DNA from: Vicinamibacteria bacterium
GTDB taxonomy: Bacteria; Acidobacteriota; Vicinamibacteria; Vicinamibacterales; UBA2999
DNA length: 5,749 nucleotides
Assembly: GCA_025924295.1 (NCBI GenBank)
Contig: JAICEG010000340.1
Location: forward strand, 1-5,749
Direction: 5' to 3'
Shown here: positions 1-5,710 of the stretch, piece by piece
How positions within the stretch are numbered: the first letter of the stretch is position 1
Layout of the letters: each line of letters begins with the position of its first letter
Program-made: the position numbers and the translations under genes
The notes under the pieces: model-generated
The model's input: the letters and a program-made list of their open reading frames with translations, nothing else
Database searches by the model: none
What the model was told of the DNA's origin: nothing

Positions 1-67
1 GGGCGTACATACGACGGCCGGCTTCGACGATCTCGGCACGAAGCTGTTCCTCGACGCGGGTGCTCAT
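1..67 (-). CDS. Probable class II aldolase/adducin-family protein, N-terminus only
   Basis: Only the first 22 codons are inside the window; the gene runs off the left edge. The ATG at 67-65 overlaps the stop of the preceding YHS-like gene as ATGA, a four-base arrangement typical of translational coupling, and this supports the start. The peptide begins MSTRVEEQLRAEIVEAGRRM. The pattern LRxEIVEAGRRMYA resembles the first helix of class II aldolases such as fuculose-phosphate aldolase, in which it precedes the GNISVR substrate loop. That loop and the zinc-binding histidines would lie outside the window, so the family call rests on one helix. Enzymes of this family are usually cytosolic, zinc-dependent sugar-phosphate aldolases or epimerases. 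The substrate cannot be guessed here. No strong Shine-Dalgarno sequence is visible upstream, which fits coupling to the gene before it. Confidence 0.55.
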   Translation of the reverse strand, partial: MSTRVEEQLRAEIVEAGRRMYA

Positions 68-327
68 CGGCTCTGAAATTTCTTCCGGCAGTCGTCCGAG
101 CAGAAATAGTGAGTTGCTTCCCCGACCTGTAAGAACCGCGAGTTAGTAGGAGAGACCCAGGTTCCACACACCGGATCGCGAACCAGCTTAACGGGAGCGG
201 CTCGCTGCCTCTTCTGCGCTCTGCTGCGCGTCGTGCCACCGAAGGTTTCAATCACGCCGTCCACCAGGCGCCAGAATGCCCACGCCACCACCAGCAGCAG
301 GAGGGCGAGCAGGAGGAGGCGCGTCAC
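64..327 (-). CDS. Small membrane-anchored YHS/TRASH-like metal-binding protein
   Basis: This is an 87-residue protein. I place the start at GTG 327-325, which overlaps the stop of the TPR gene as GTGA. A longer reading from 441 would add 38 low-complexity residues lying entirely inside the TPR gene. Residues 3-22 form one hydrophobic helix (leucine-rich, then VVAWAFW). A basic linker (about 33-50) follows, then a compact domain beginning DPVCG at 51-55 and ending YFCSDDCRKKF at 74-84. Cys54, Cys76 and Cys80 form C-x21-C-x3-C, the arrangement of YHS/TRASH treble-clef-like domains. These occur in copper or heavy-metal handling proteins and are thought to bind metal. The C-terminal domain is probably on the cytoplasmic side because the linker after the helix is positively charged, but this is inference. 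The protein is coupled to a TPR gene upstream and a probable aldolase downstream. The specific role is unknown. The domain is well supported; the function is not. Confidence 0.8.
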   Translation of the reverse strand: MTRLLLLALLLLVVAWAFWRLVDGVIETFGGTTRSRAQKRQRAAPVKLVRDPVCGTWVSPTNSRFLQVGEATHYFCSDDCRKKFQSR

Positions 328-938
328 GGATTGCCTGTGGCCGAACCCTCGCTCGCGTGGGCCGACGCTATCCCCTGAAGCGCACGGCGCGCCGCCTGAC
401 CCTCTGGACTGTCGGGCGCCAGGTCGACCACCTTCTGCCATTCGGTCGCCGCCGCTTTCAGGTCTTGTTTTCCAAATGCCAGCACGATGCCCTTGTTCAG
501 CAGCGTCTTCGTGTGCGTGGGGCTGATCGCGAGCGACTTCTCGAACTGCGCGAGCGCTTCGTCAGGTTTGTTGCTGTAGTAGTAGCTGACACCGAGATCT
601 GTGCTGGCGTCCGCATTGCGGGGATCGAGTTCGAGCGCCCGGTTGTACCACTTGATGGCCTCGTCCCAGCGCTCGGCGTCGAAGTAGACATTGCCGAGTT
701 GCACGGTGGCGTTCACATTCTTCGGATCGCCCTGGAGAATGGTGTTCAACGCCTGCACACGTGCTTCGTCGAGCACCGGTGCCTGTTGCTGGACCGTCCC
801 GCCCCCGCCAGGCTGCGCCGCGGCCGTAGGCGCGGGCGTGGCCCCCGACCGGCGGGCCTGCTGCGTCCCGATCACCCAACCCAGGATGATGCCAAAACAG
901 ATGCCGGCAACGACGTATGCGATCGCTTCAGATTTCAT
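324..938 (-). CDS. Membrane-anchored tetratricopeptide repeat (TPR) protein
   Basis: This 204-residue protein starts at ATG 938-936 (MKSEAIAYVVAGICFGIILG). A hydrophobic helix at about 6-24 should anchor it in the inner membrane. It has few flanking charges and no signal-peptidase site that I can see. Residues 30-54 are a Gly/Pro/Ala/Gln linker. Three TPR units follow at about 75-108, 109-142 and 143-176, each with the characteristic G-Y/A-A-P pattern (for example LGNVYF, WDEAIKWYNRALELDP). The layout resembles membrane-tethered TPR proteins such as the cytochrome c biogenesis factors CcmI/NrfG, but no cytochrome c genes are nearby and I would not assign that role. TPRs bind partner proteins; the coupled YHS-like protein is a candidate. 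An in-frame ATG at 962-960 would add 22 minus-strand codon positions less those upstream, that is eight residues (MTPDPITV), but it lies in the hairpin loop edge. No clear Shine-Dalgarno precedes either start. Confidence 0.85.
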   Translation of the reverse strand: MKSEAIAYVVAGICFGIILGWVIGTQQARRSGATPAPTAAAQPGGGGTVQQQAPVLDEARVQALNTILQGDPKNVNATVQLGNVYFDAERWDEAIKWYNRALELDPRNADASTDLGVSYYYSNKPDEALAQFEKSLAISPTHTKTLLNKGIVLAFGKQDLKAAATEWQKVVDLAPDSPEGQAARRALQGIASAHASEGSATGNP

Positions 939-943
939 AACTG

Positions 944-984
944 TAATGGGGTCGGGAGTCATTTGTTGACTCCCGACCCAATTA
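944..984. repeat. Perfect 13-bp palindrome between pdxJ and the TPR gene
   Basis: Bases 949-961 (GGGTCGGGAGTCA) are the exact reverse complement of 967-979, with a five-base loop TTTGT at 962-966. After one G/A mismatch (948/980) the pairing continues for four more bases (944-947 with 981-984), giving a hairpin of about 41 bases. It fills the gap between the pdxJ stop (TAA, 984-982) and the TPR start, and its outer edge includes the pdxJ stop codon. The stem is GC-rich, but no run of T follows it on the minus strand (CATTACAGTT), so a classical intrinsic terminator is unlikely for these genes. It resembles dispersed REP-like palindromes with GGGTC...GACCC arms. It could also act as an mRNA-stabilising or translation-occluding hairpin. 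Confidence 0.85.
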
Positions 985-1722
985 TCTTCCAGCCAGCACC
1001 TCAAGATACTCCCGGACGCTGCGATCGAGGCCCACGAACAGCGCGTGGCTTATGAGCGCATGGCCAATGGACACCTCGGCCAGGTGCGGCAGCCGTCGAA
1101 ACAATGGGAGATTGTCGAGATCCAGGTCGTGTCCGGCGTTGACGCCAAGACCAAGCGAGTTCGCAAGCGTCGCGGCGCGGGCGTAGATGGCGTAGGCCGC
1201 CTCGGCCGCTGCCGGGCCGCGCTCGAACGCCCGCGCGAAGGGTTCCGTGTACAGTTCGACGCGATCAGCGCCCATATCCGCCGCCCACCGGACTGGCGCC
1301 TCCTCCGGGTCCACGAACAGACTGACGCGAATGCCGAGGTCGCGCAGCCCGCGCACGAGAGCCTTCATCGCCTCCCGCGGCGTCTCGGTCGACCATCCAG
1401 CCTGGCTGGTCACCTCGCCCGGTCGCACGGGAACCAGCGTGCACTGCGTCGGCTTGACCTCATGCACGAGCGCGATCAGATCGGGCCGCGGATCGCCCTC
1501 GATGTTGAACTCGACCGACCGTTCGTACGTGCGAAGCAGTGCCGCAACGTCGAACACATCCTTCGCCGTGATGTGGCGAGCGTCAGCTCTCGGATGAACG
1601 GTGATGCCCGGGACACCAGCGGCGACGCACACACGCACGGCATCCAGGACGGACGGCACGGTTCCGCCGCGCGAGTTTCGAAGCGTGGCGACCTTGTTGA
1701 CGTTGACGGATAGGTGAACCAT
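982..1722 (-). CDS. pdxJ: Pyridoxine 5'-phosphate synthase PdxJ
   Basis: PdxJ condenses 1-deoxy-D-xylulose 5-phosphate with 3-amino-2-oxopropyl phosphate to make pyridoxine 5'-phosphate, the last ring-forming step of DXP-dependent vitamin B6 synthesis in the cytosol. The start is ATG 1722-1720 (MVHLSVNVNKVATLRNSRGG), giving 246 residues, the usual family size for a single TIM barrel. The open frame continues upstream to 1779 but would overlap glmM with residues unlike the family. Visible motifs are HPR and RH at 43-50 (phosphate and catalytic His/Arg region), FNIE with Glu75, VELYTEP at 155-161, GVNAGHDL with His198, and EVSIGHALISHALFVGL at 216-232. The N-terminal NVNK and the HPRADARH loop differ from the enterobacterial NIDH and HLREDRRH forms and look like the variant I recall from Bacteroidota and Acidobacteriota. 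glmM ends 11 bases upstream. No acpS follows, although pdxJ-acpS is a common pair. Confidence 0.96.
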   Translation of the reverse strand: MVHLSVNVNKVATLRNSRGGTVPSVLDAVRVCVAAGVPGITVHPRADARHITAKDVFDVAALLRTYERSVEFNIEGDPRPDLIALVHEVKPTQCTLVPVRPGEVTSQAGWSTETPREAMKALVRGLRDLGIRVSLFVDPEEAPVRWAADMGADRVELYTEPFARAFERGPAAAEAAYAIYARAATLANSLGLGVNAGHDLDLDNLPLFRRLPHLAEVSIGHALISHALFVGLDRSVREYLEVLAGR

Positions 1723-1733
1723 GGAACGAGCAG

Positions 1734-3086
1734 CTACGCGAGGTGCTGCTTCACCACGTCGATGATCTCCTGTCCCCACTGGCGAATCTCGCCCGAGTCT
1801 TGACCTTCGAGCATGATCCTCAGCAGCGGCTCCGTGCCGGAGTAACGCACCAGCAGACGACCATTGCCGGCGAGCCGCTCCTCGACCGACGCCATGACCG
1901 CAGCAATCGCCGGCACTGTCTTCAGATCAACCTTCTCGCGCACGCGCAGGTTCATCAGCACCTGGGGGTAGGTTGTGAGCTGGTCCGCCAGATCGCGCAG
2001 CGGTCGCCGTGAGGCGCTCATCGTTCGAAGCACGTTCAGCGCGGTCGCGAGACCATCACCGGTGAACAGATACTCGGCGAAGATGATGTGACCGGATTGC
2101 TCGCCACCGAGCGACAGGTCGCGACGCAGCATTTCTTCCATCACGTACTTGTCGCCGACGGCGCATCGAACCATGCCGATCTCGGCATCGCGCAACGCGA
2201 GCTCGAGCCCGATGTTGCTCATCACCGTCGCCACGATCGCGTTGCCCTTGAGCCGGCCTTCCTCTTTCATCTGCCGGGCGCACATCAGCATCACGGCGTC
2301 ACCGTCGACGACACGGCCAGAGGCATCGACGAAGATGGCGCGATCGCCGTCGCCATCGAACGCGACGCCGAGGGCGTGACGGCCCTCGACGACCAGGCGG
2401 GCGAGCGGCTCCGGAACCGTGGATCCACAACCGAGATTGATGTTGCGGCCATCCGGCGACACACCGATGCAGTCGACTTCGAACCCCATCTCGCGAAACA
2501 GCCGCGGCGCCACGGTCGCCGTCGCCCCGTTCGCACAATCGATGGCGACTCGCATGCCGTTCTGGCGATATGCGCCGGGCAGGATCTCCCGCAGATGATC
2601 GAGATACTCTGGGCGCAGATCGACTTCTTCGACGGGTCCGGCGACGTCGGCCGGCACTGACCACGCCTGGTCGGCGATGATGGCTTCGACCTGACGCTCG
2701 AGCGTCTCGGTGAACTTCTCTCCCGCACCCGAGAAGACCTTGATGCCGTTGTCTTCGAAGGGGTTGTGCGACGCGGAGATGACGACGCCCGCTGAATACC
2801 CCGTCCTCGGTGTGAGATAGGCGATCGCCGGCGTTGGAACGACGCCGGTACTCGTCAGGCTGCCGCCCTGGCTTCGAATACCGAATGCCAGCTCGCGCTC
2901 AATCCACGCGCCCGATTCCCGAGTATCTCGTCCTGCAAGGAATCTGACCGCTTCCGTCGAAGGTCGCGTCCCGTTGTGACGCAGCGCTCGCACCAGCGCC
3001 GCACCCAGCCGCCGGATCGTTGCGACATCGAGTGGGAACTCGCCTGCCTTGCCTCGAACACCATCGGTACCGAATAGTCGCGCCAT
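1734..3086 (-). CDS. glmM: Phosphoglucosamine mutase GlmM
   Basis: GlmM converts glucosamine 6-phosphate to glucosamine 1-phosphate, the step that commits carbon to UDP-GlcNAc for peptidoglycan and lipopolysaccharide. The 450-residue length is normal. It opens with MARLFGTDGVRGKAG, the family's usual N-terminus. The phosphoserine loop ISASHNPFEDNGIK (103-116) has catalytic Ser106, and the metal loop DGDGDR (244-249) supplies three aspartates. The sugar-binding GGEQSGH lies at 327-333, and the C-terminal phosphate-binding RYSGTEP at 414-420. All four alpha-D-phosphohexomutase signatures are intact, and the GEQSGH and FGTDGVRG forms favour GlmM over phosphomannomutase. It starts 8 bases after the cdaR stop; GGGA just upstream could be a weak ribosome site. 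In Firmicutes GlmM binds CdaA and inhibits it, so its place directly after cdaA-cdaR is functionally meaningful. Whether that contact exists in this organism is inference. Confidence 0.98.
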   Translation of the reverse strand: MARLFGTDGVRGKAGEFPLDVATIRRLGAALVRALRHNGTRPSTEAVRFLAGRDTRESGAWIERELAFGIRSQGGSLTSTGVVPTPAIAYLTPRTGYSAGVVISASHNPFEDNGIKVFSGAGEKFTETLERQVEAIIADQAWSVPADVAGPVEEVDLRPEYLDHLREILPGAYRQNGMRVAIDCANGATATVAPRLFREMGFEVDCIGVSPDGRNINLGCGSTVPEPLARLVVEGRHALGVAFDGDGDRAIFVDASGRVVDGDAVMLMCARQMKEEGRLKGNAIVATVMSNIGLELALRDAEIGMVRCAVGDKYVMEEMLRRDLSLGGEQSGHIIFAEYLFTGDGLATALNVLRTMSASRRPLRDLADQLTTYPQVLMNLRVREKVDLKTVPAIAAVMASVEERLAGNGRLLVRYSGTEPLLRIMLEGQDSGEIRQWGQEIIDVVKQHLA

Positions 3087-3094
3087 CGTCCCGT

Positions 3095-3997
3095 TTATCG
3101 GATTGTCACAACGACTTCGGCCGGTTCCACGCCGACGAGGCCAATGCCTGCCGGCGGCTCGACGCGGACGAGCCGCAAGTGTTTTCCTGCGGCGAGGCCG
3201 GTAACATCGACGGCCGCAGAGTAATGATCTGGATTGGTATCAACTGAATCACGCGGTCCGCGAACCCTGATCGTCACATCGGCTGGGGAGACCGTGAAGG
3301 CTCCGCGACCGCTTTTTACTTGAACTGCGACTCCGTGCACGAACCACTCTTCCGGCGCCGCGCCAATCGATACTGTCACGCGCGCCGTTTGTGCCGCACG
3401 GAGGCGCACCACCGGATCCGCCACACCGATGGTCACGGTCTCCGTCACCGGACCGGATGCGCCATCGACCGAGATCGGCTCGGTGATCGCTTCGGTCAAA
3501 CCGTTGAGAGCACTGGCCGGACCGAAGATGGCCACCGCCGGCGGATCGACCGTGACACCTCCTACAGCATAGCCCGCCGCCGGCTCACCTTCGATCCGTG
3601 CTGTGACGCCTACCGTCTTCGAGAGCGACTCCTCGAAGGTCAGCGACACACTCGCCGGCGTGACCTGCACCACGTCCACACCGAAGGGCACACGCACGTC
3701 CTCGGCCGTCAGGTGGAACAGCCGATCGCCCCTCCGGGCCGTCCGCACATCGAGTACCGCTGCCAGCTCGCCGGCCGTGATTCGACTCAAGGTACCCGAC
3801 GAGCCGCGAACGCGGACGTCAACAACCGCCGGCGGCTGACCGACGAGTTCCAACTGCGTAGGCAGATTGGTGAACTCCAGCGGGATGCGCAGGGCCCTCT
3901 CGACCGTCTGCTCACCTGACACCAGCAACCACAACAGGGCGGCAAGGACGAGAGAAACCAGCTTCAGCCCGACGTATTTGATCCGCAACACCGGCAT
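3095..3997 (-). CDS. cdaR: YbbR-domain protein CdaR, regulator of diadenylate cyclase
   Basis: This 300-residue protein starts at ATG 3997-3995, which shares one base with the cdaA stop (TGATG). A short basic N-terminus (MPVLRIKYVGLK) leads into one transmembrane helix at about 9-27 (LVSLVLAALLWLLVSG), followed directly by the conserved-type ExxxERxLxIPLEFTNLP stretch. Three YbbR-like beta domains follow at about 34-122, 126-211 and 217-299. Each ends with a similar strand pattern (VTPASVSLTFE, RVTVSI, VEPAEVVVTI). With the helix at the N-terminus the repeats should lie outside the cytoplasmic membrane. In Firmicutes CdaR binds CdaA through the membrane and modulates c-di-AMP synthesis; the same role is inferred here from position between cdaA and glmM. 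It has three domains, whereas Bacillus CdaR has four. Sequence conservation in this family is low, so domain borders are approximate. Confidence 0.9.
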   Translation of the reverse strand: MPVLRIKYVGLKLVSLVLAALLWLLVSGEQTVERALRIPLEFTNLPTQLELVGQPPAVVDVRVRGSSGTLSRITAGELAAVLDVRTARRGDRLFHLTAEDVRVPFGVDVVQVTPASVSLTFEESLSKTVGVTARIEGEPAAGYAVGGVTVDPPAVAIFGPASALNGLTEAITEPISVDGASGPVTETVTIGVADPVVRLRAAQTARVTVSIGAAPEEWFVHGVAVQVKSGRGAFTVSPADVTIRVRGPRDSVDTNPDHYSAAVDVTGLAAGKHLRLVRVEPPAGIGLVGVEPAEVVVTIR

Positions 3998-4818
3998 CAG
4001 ACGACCGAGCCTCGTATCGGGGCGGCTTCGACGGCCGGCTCACCAGTCAGCAGGACGCGCAGCCGGTCTCGCAGGCGCTCGGCCGAAAAACCTCGCTCCA
4101 GCCCGCCAGCGAGTGCGAGAGAGATTGCGCCGCTCTCCTCGGAAACCACGATTGCGACCGCATCGTTCTCCTCGGTGATGCCGAGAGCGGCACGGTGCCG
4201 GGTTCCCAGCTCCCGGCTGACGCGTGGATTGATCGAGAGAGGCAGGAAGCATGCCGCGGCGGCAACCCGGTCGCCCTGGACGATCACGGCGCCGTCGTGC
4301 AACGGTGATCCTGGCTGAAAGATCGACGCCAGCAGGTCGTAGGTGATCGTGGCGTCGAGCGGAATGCCTCCTTCGATGTAATTGCGCAATCCGATCTGCC
4401 GCTCGATCACGATGATGGCGCCGATGCGGCGCGCGGCCAATGTCGTCGCGGCCACCACGAGATCTTCGATGGTCTCGTCCGCACTGGTGACACGCTCGAA
4501 GTACTTGAAGAAGGGGGCCCGGCCGAAGTGCGCGAGCGCGCGACGTATATCGGCCTGAAAGAGCACGATGATGGCAAACCCCACGTAGGTCGCCAGATTG
4601 CGGATGACCCAGTTCACCGTCTCGAGATCGAACCAGCGGGAGACGAAGAACAGACCGATGAGAAAGCCGGCGCTGAGCGCCATCTGCACCGCGCGCGTCC
4701 CGCGGATGAGCAGCAGGAGCTCGTAGATGAGCACCGAGACCAGCACGATGTCGACGACGTCCCACCAGGACACGGCGGGTCGGCGCAACAACAGCGATAG
4801 CTGGGACAACCAGTCCAT
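3997..4818 (-). CDS. cdaA: Membrane diadenylate cyclase CdaA (DisA_N/DAC domain)
   Basis: CdaA joins two ATP molecules into cyclic di-AMP, a second messenger that controls potassium and osmolyte balance and cell-wall integrity. The protein has 273 residues, the usual length. Three hydrophobic helices at about 21-39, 44-60 and 70-88 anchor it in the membrane. The cytoplasmic DAC domain follows from about 100 to 255. It carries the two diagnostic motifs: LHDGAVIV with DGA at 175-177, and GTRHRAALG with RHR at 207-209, followed by VVSEESGAISLA (224-235). All expected active-site residues are present, so it should be active. The ATG at 4818-4816 overlaps the folP stop by one base, and its own stop overlaps cdaR by one base, implying coupled translation. 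It lacks the DNA-binding and linker domains of DisA, so it is the CdaA/DacA type. Confidence 0.97.
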   Translation of the reverse strand: MDWLSQLSLLLRRPAVSWWDVVDIVLVSVLIYELLLLIRGTRAVQMALSAGFLIGLFFVSRWFDLETVNWVIRNLATYVGFAIIVLFQADIRRALAHFGRAPFFKYFERVTSADETIEDLVVAATTLAARRIGAIIVIERQIGLRNYIEGGIPLDATITYDLLASIFQPGSPLHDGAVIVQGDRVAAAACFLPLSINPRVSRELGTRHRAALGITEENDAVAIVVSEESGAISLALAGGLERGFSAERLRDRLRVLLTGEPAVEAAPIRGSVV

Positions 4819-5690
4819 CAGTGCTCGCGATGATACTTCCGAATTTCGTCGGCCACCCTGACAACCGGAACCATCTCCCGTACGGCATGCACTCGCACCA
4901 CATGTGCACCTGCCAGCACGGCGGCAGTGACCGCTGCAGCAGTCGGCCAGTCGCGCTCGGATGCGGAAATGTCCCGGTGCAGTGGTTTGGTGAGGAATCC
5001 CTTGCGGGACGGGCCGGCCACGACCGGGCGCCCGAGGTCGCTGAACTCGCCGAGCCGCCCAAGCACCTCGTAGCTGTGGGCCGGCTCCTTGGCGAACCCA
5101 AGTCCCGGATCGACCAGGATCGACTCTTTGGAGATACCTGCACCGCCGGCGAACGCCATGCTCTCTCGCAACTCGTCGAGGACTTCGTCCACGACCTCGC
5201 TGTAGACAGCCTGCTTGTACATGTCCTTCGACCGCCCCCGCGTGTGCATCAGGACGATGGCGGCACGATGCCTGGCCACCACTTCAGCCAGGCCGGGCTC
5301 GTATCGGAGGCCGCTGATGTCGTTGACGAGCGCTGCCCCGGCTTCGAGCGCTGCGTTGGCGGTCGACGCCTTGTAGGTGTCGACCGAGATCGGGATACTG
5401 ACTCGCGAGACGAGTTTCTCAATGACCGGCAGGATGCGGCGTCGTTCCTCCGCGGCGTCCAGGGGCTGAGCGCCAGGCCGCGTCGATTCACCGCCCACGT
5501 CCAGCAGGTCGGCCCCCTCGGCCGCCATCTGCACCCCGGCTTCTACCGCGCGCGCGGAATCGAGGAGCACACCTCCGTCGGAGAACGAATCGGGAGTGAC
5601 GTTGATGATTCCCATGACGAGCGTGCGGCCGCCCAATTCGAGCGTGCGTCCGCCCGGCAAGGGTATGGCGAATCGACGACGGGGGTGCAC
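4818..5690 (-). CDS. folP: Dihydropteroate synthase FolP
   Basis: FolP condenses p-aminobenzoate with 7,8-dihydropterin pyrophosphate to give dihydropteroate in folate synthesis, and is the target of sulfonamides. I use the GTG at 5690-5688, giving 290 residues; an in-frame TAA at 5702-5700 rules out a longer form and no other plausible start precedes the conserved MGIINVTPDSFSDGG (26-40). Upstream of the GTG is CTCCTCCC, not a Shine-Dalgarno sequence, so the start is the weakest point. Other signatures are DVGGESTRPG (64-73), ISVDT with Asp104, VNDISG (122-127), the pABA/pterin-region DPGLGFAK (194-201), GPSRKGF (226-232) and RVH (266-268). The final motif reads RVHAV where Escherichia coli has RVHDV. 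The loop residues usually altered in resistant enzymes (Phe36 and Pro72 here) look normal, and there is no Sul-type insertion visible. It is the first gene of the coupled folP-cdaA-cdaR-glmM string in this window; ftsH often precedes folP and could lie beyond the edge. Confidence 0.96.
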   Translation of the reverse strand: MHPRRRFAIPLPGGRTLELGGRTLVMGIINVTPDSFSDGGVLLDSARAVEAGVQMAAEGADLLDVGGESTRPGAQPLDAAEERRRILPVIEKLVSRVSIPISVDTYKASTANAALEAGAALVNDISGLRYEPGLAEVVARHRAAIVLMHTRGRSKDMYKQAVYSEVVDEVLDELRESMAFAGGAGISKESILVDPGLGFAKEPAHSYEVLGRLGEFSDLGRPVVAGPSRKGFLTKPLHRDISASERDWPTAAAVTAAVLAGAHVVRVHAVREMVPVVRVADEIRKYHREH

Positions 5691-5710
5691 GGGAGGAGTT
5701 TAAGACCCCG

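Noticed and set aside
328..441. N-terminal extension of the YHS-like protein from an upstream start at 441
   Set aside because: The extra 38 residues are encoded wholly within the TPR gene and are low-complexity; GTG 327 gives a clean GTGA overlap and places the membrane helix at the N-terminus.
944..984. Intrinsic terminator at the pdxJ-TPR hairpin
   Set aside because: The stem is strong, but neither side has a convincing T-run: the minus strand continues CATTACAGTT and the plus strand AATTATCTTCC.
276..1055. Long plus-strand open frame of 259 codons
   Set aside because: It lies opposite the TPR gene and the pdxJ end, has an Arg-rich composition with no recognisable domain, and is an expected antisense shadow in high-GC DNA.
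1723..1779. N-terminal extension of PdxJ
   Set aside because: It would overlap the glmM 3' end by 46 bases and adds residues unlike the family; the ATG at 1722 matches the usual PdxJ N-terminus.
4040..5143. Minus-strand open frame of 367 codons spanning the folP/cdaA junction
   Set aside because: It is a shifted frame of two clearly real genes, with low-complexity Arg/Ala/Gly sequence and no domain.
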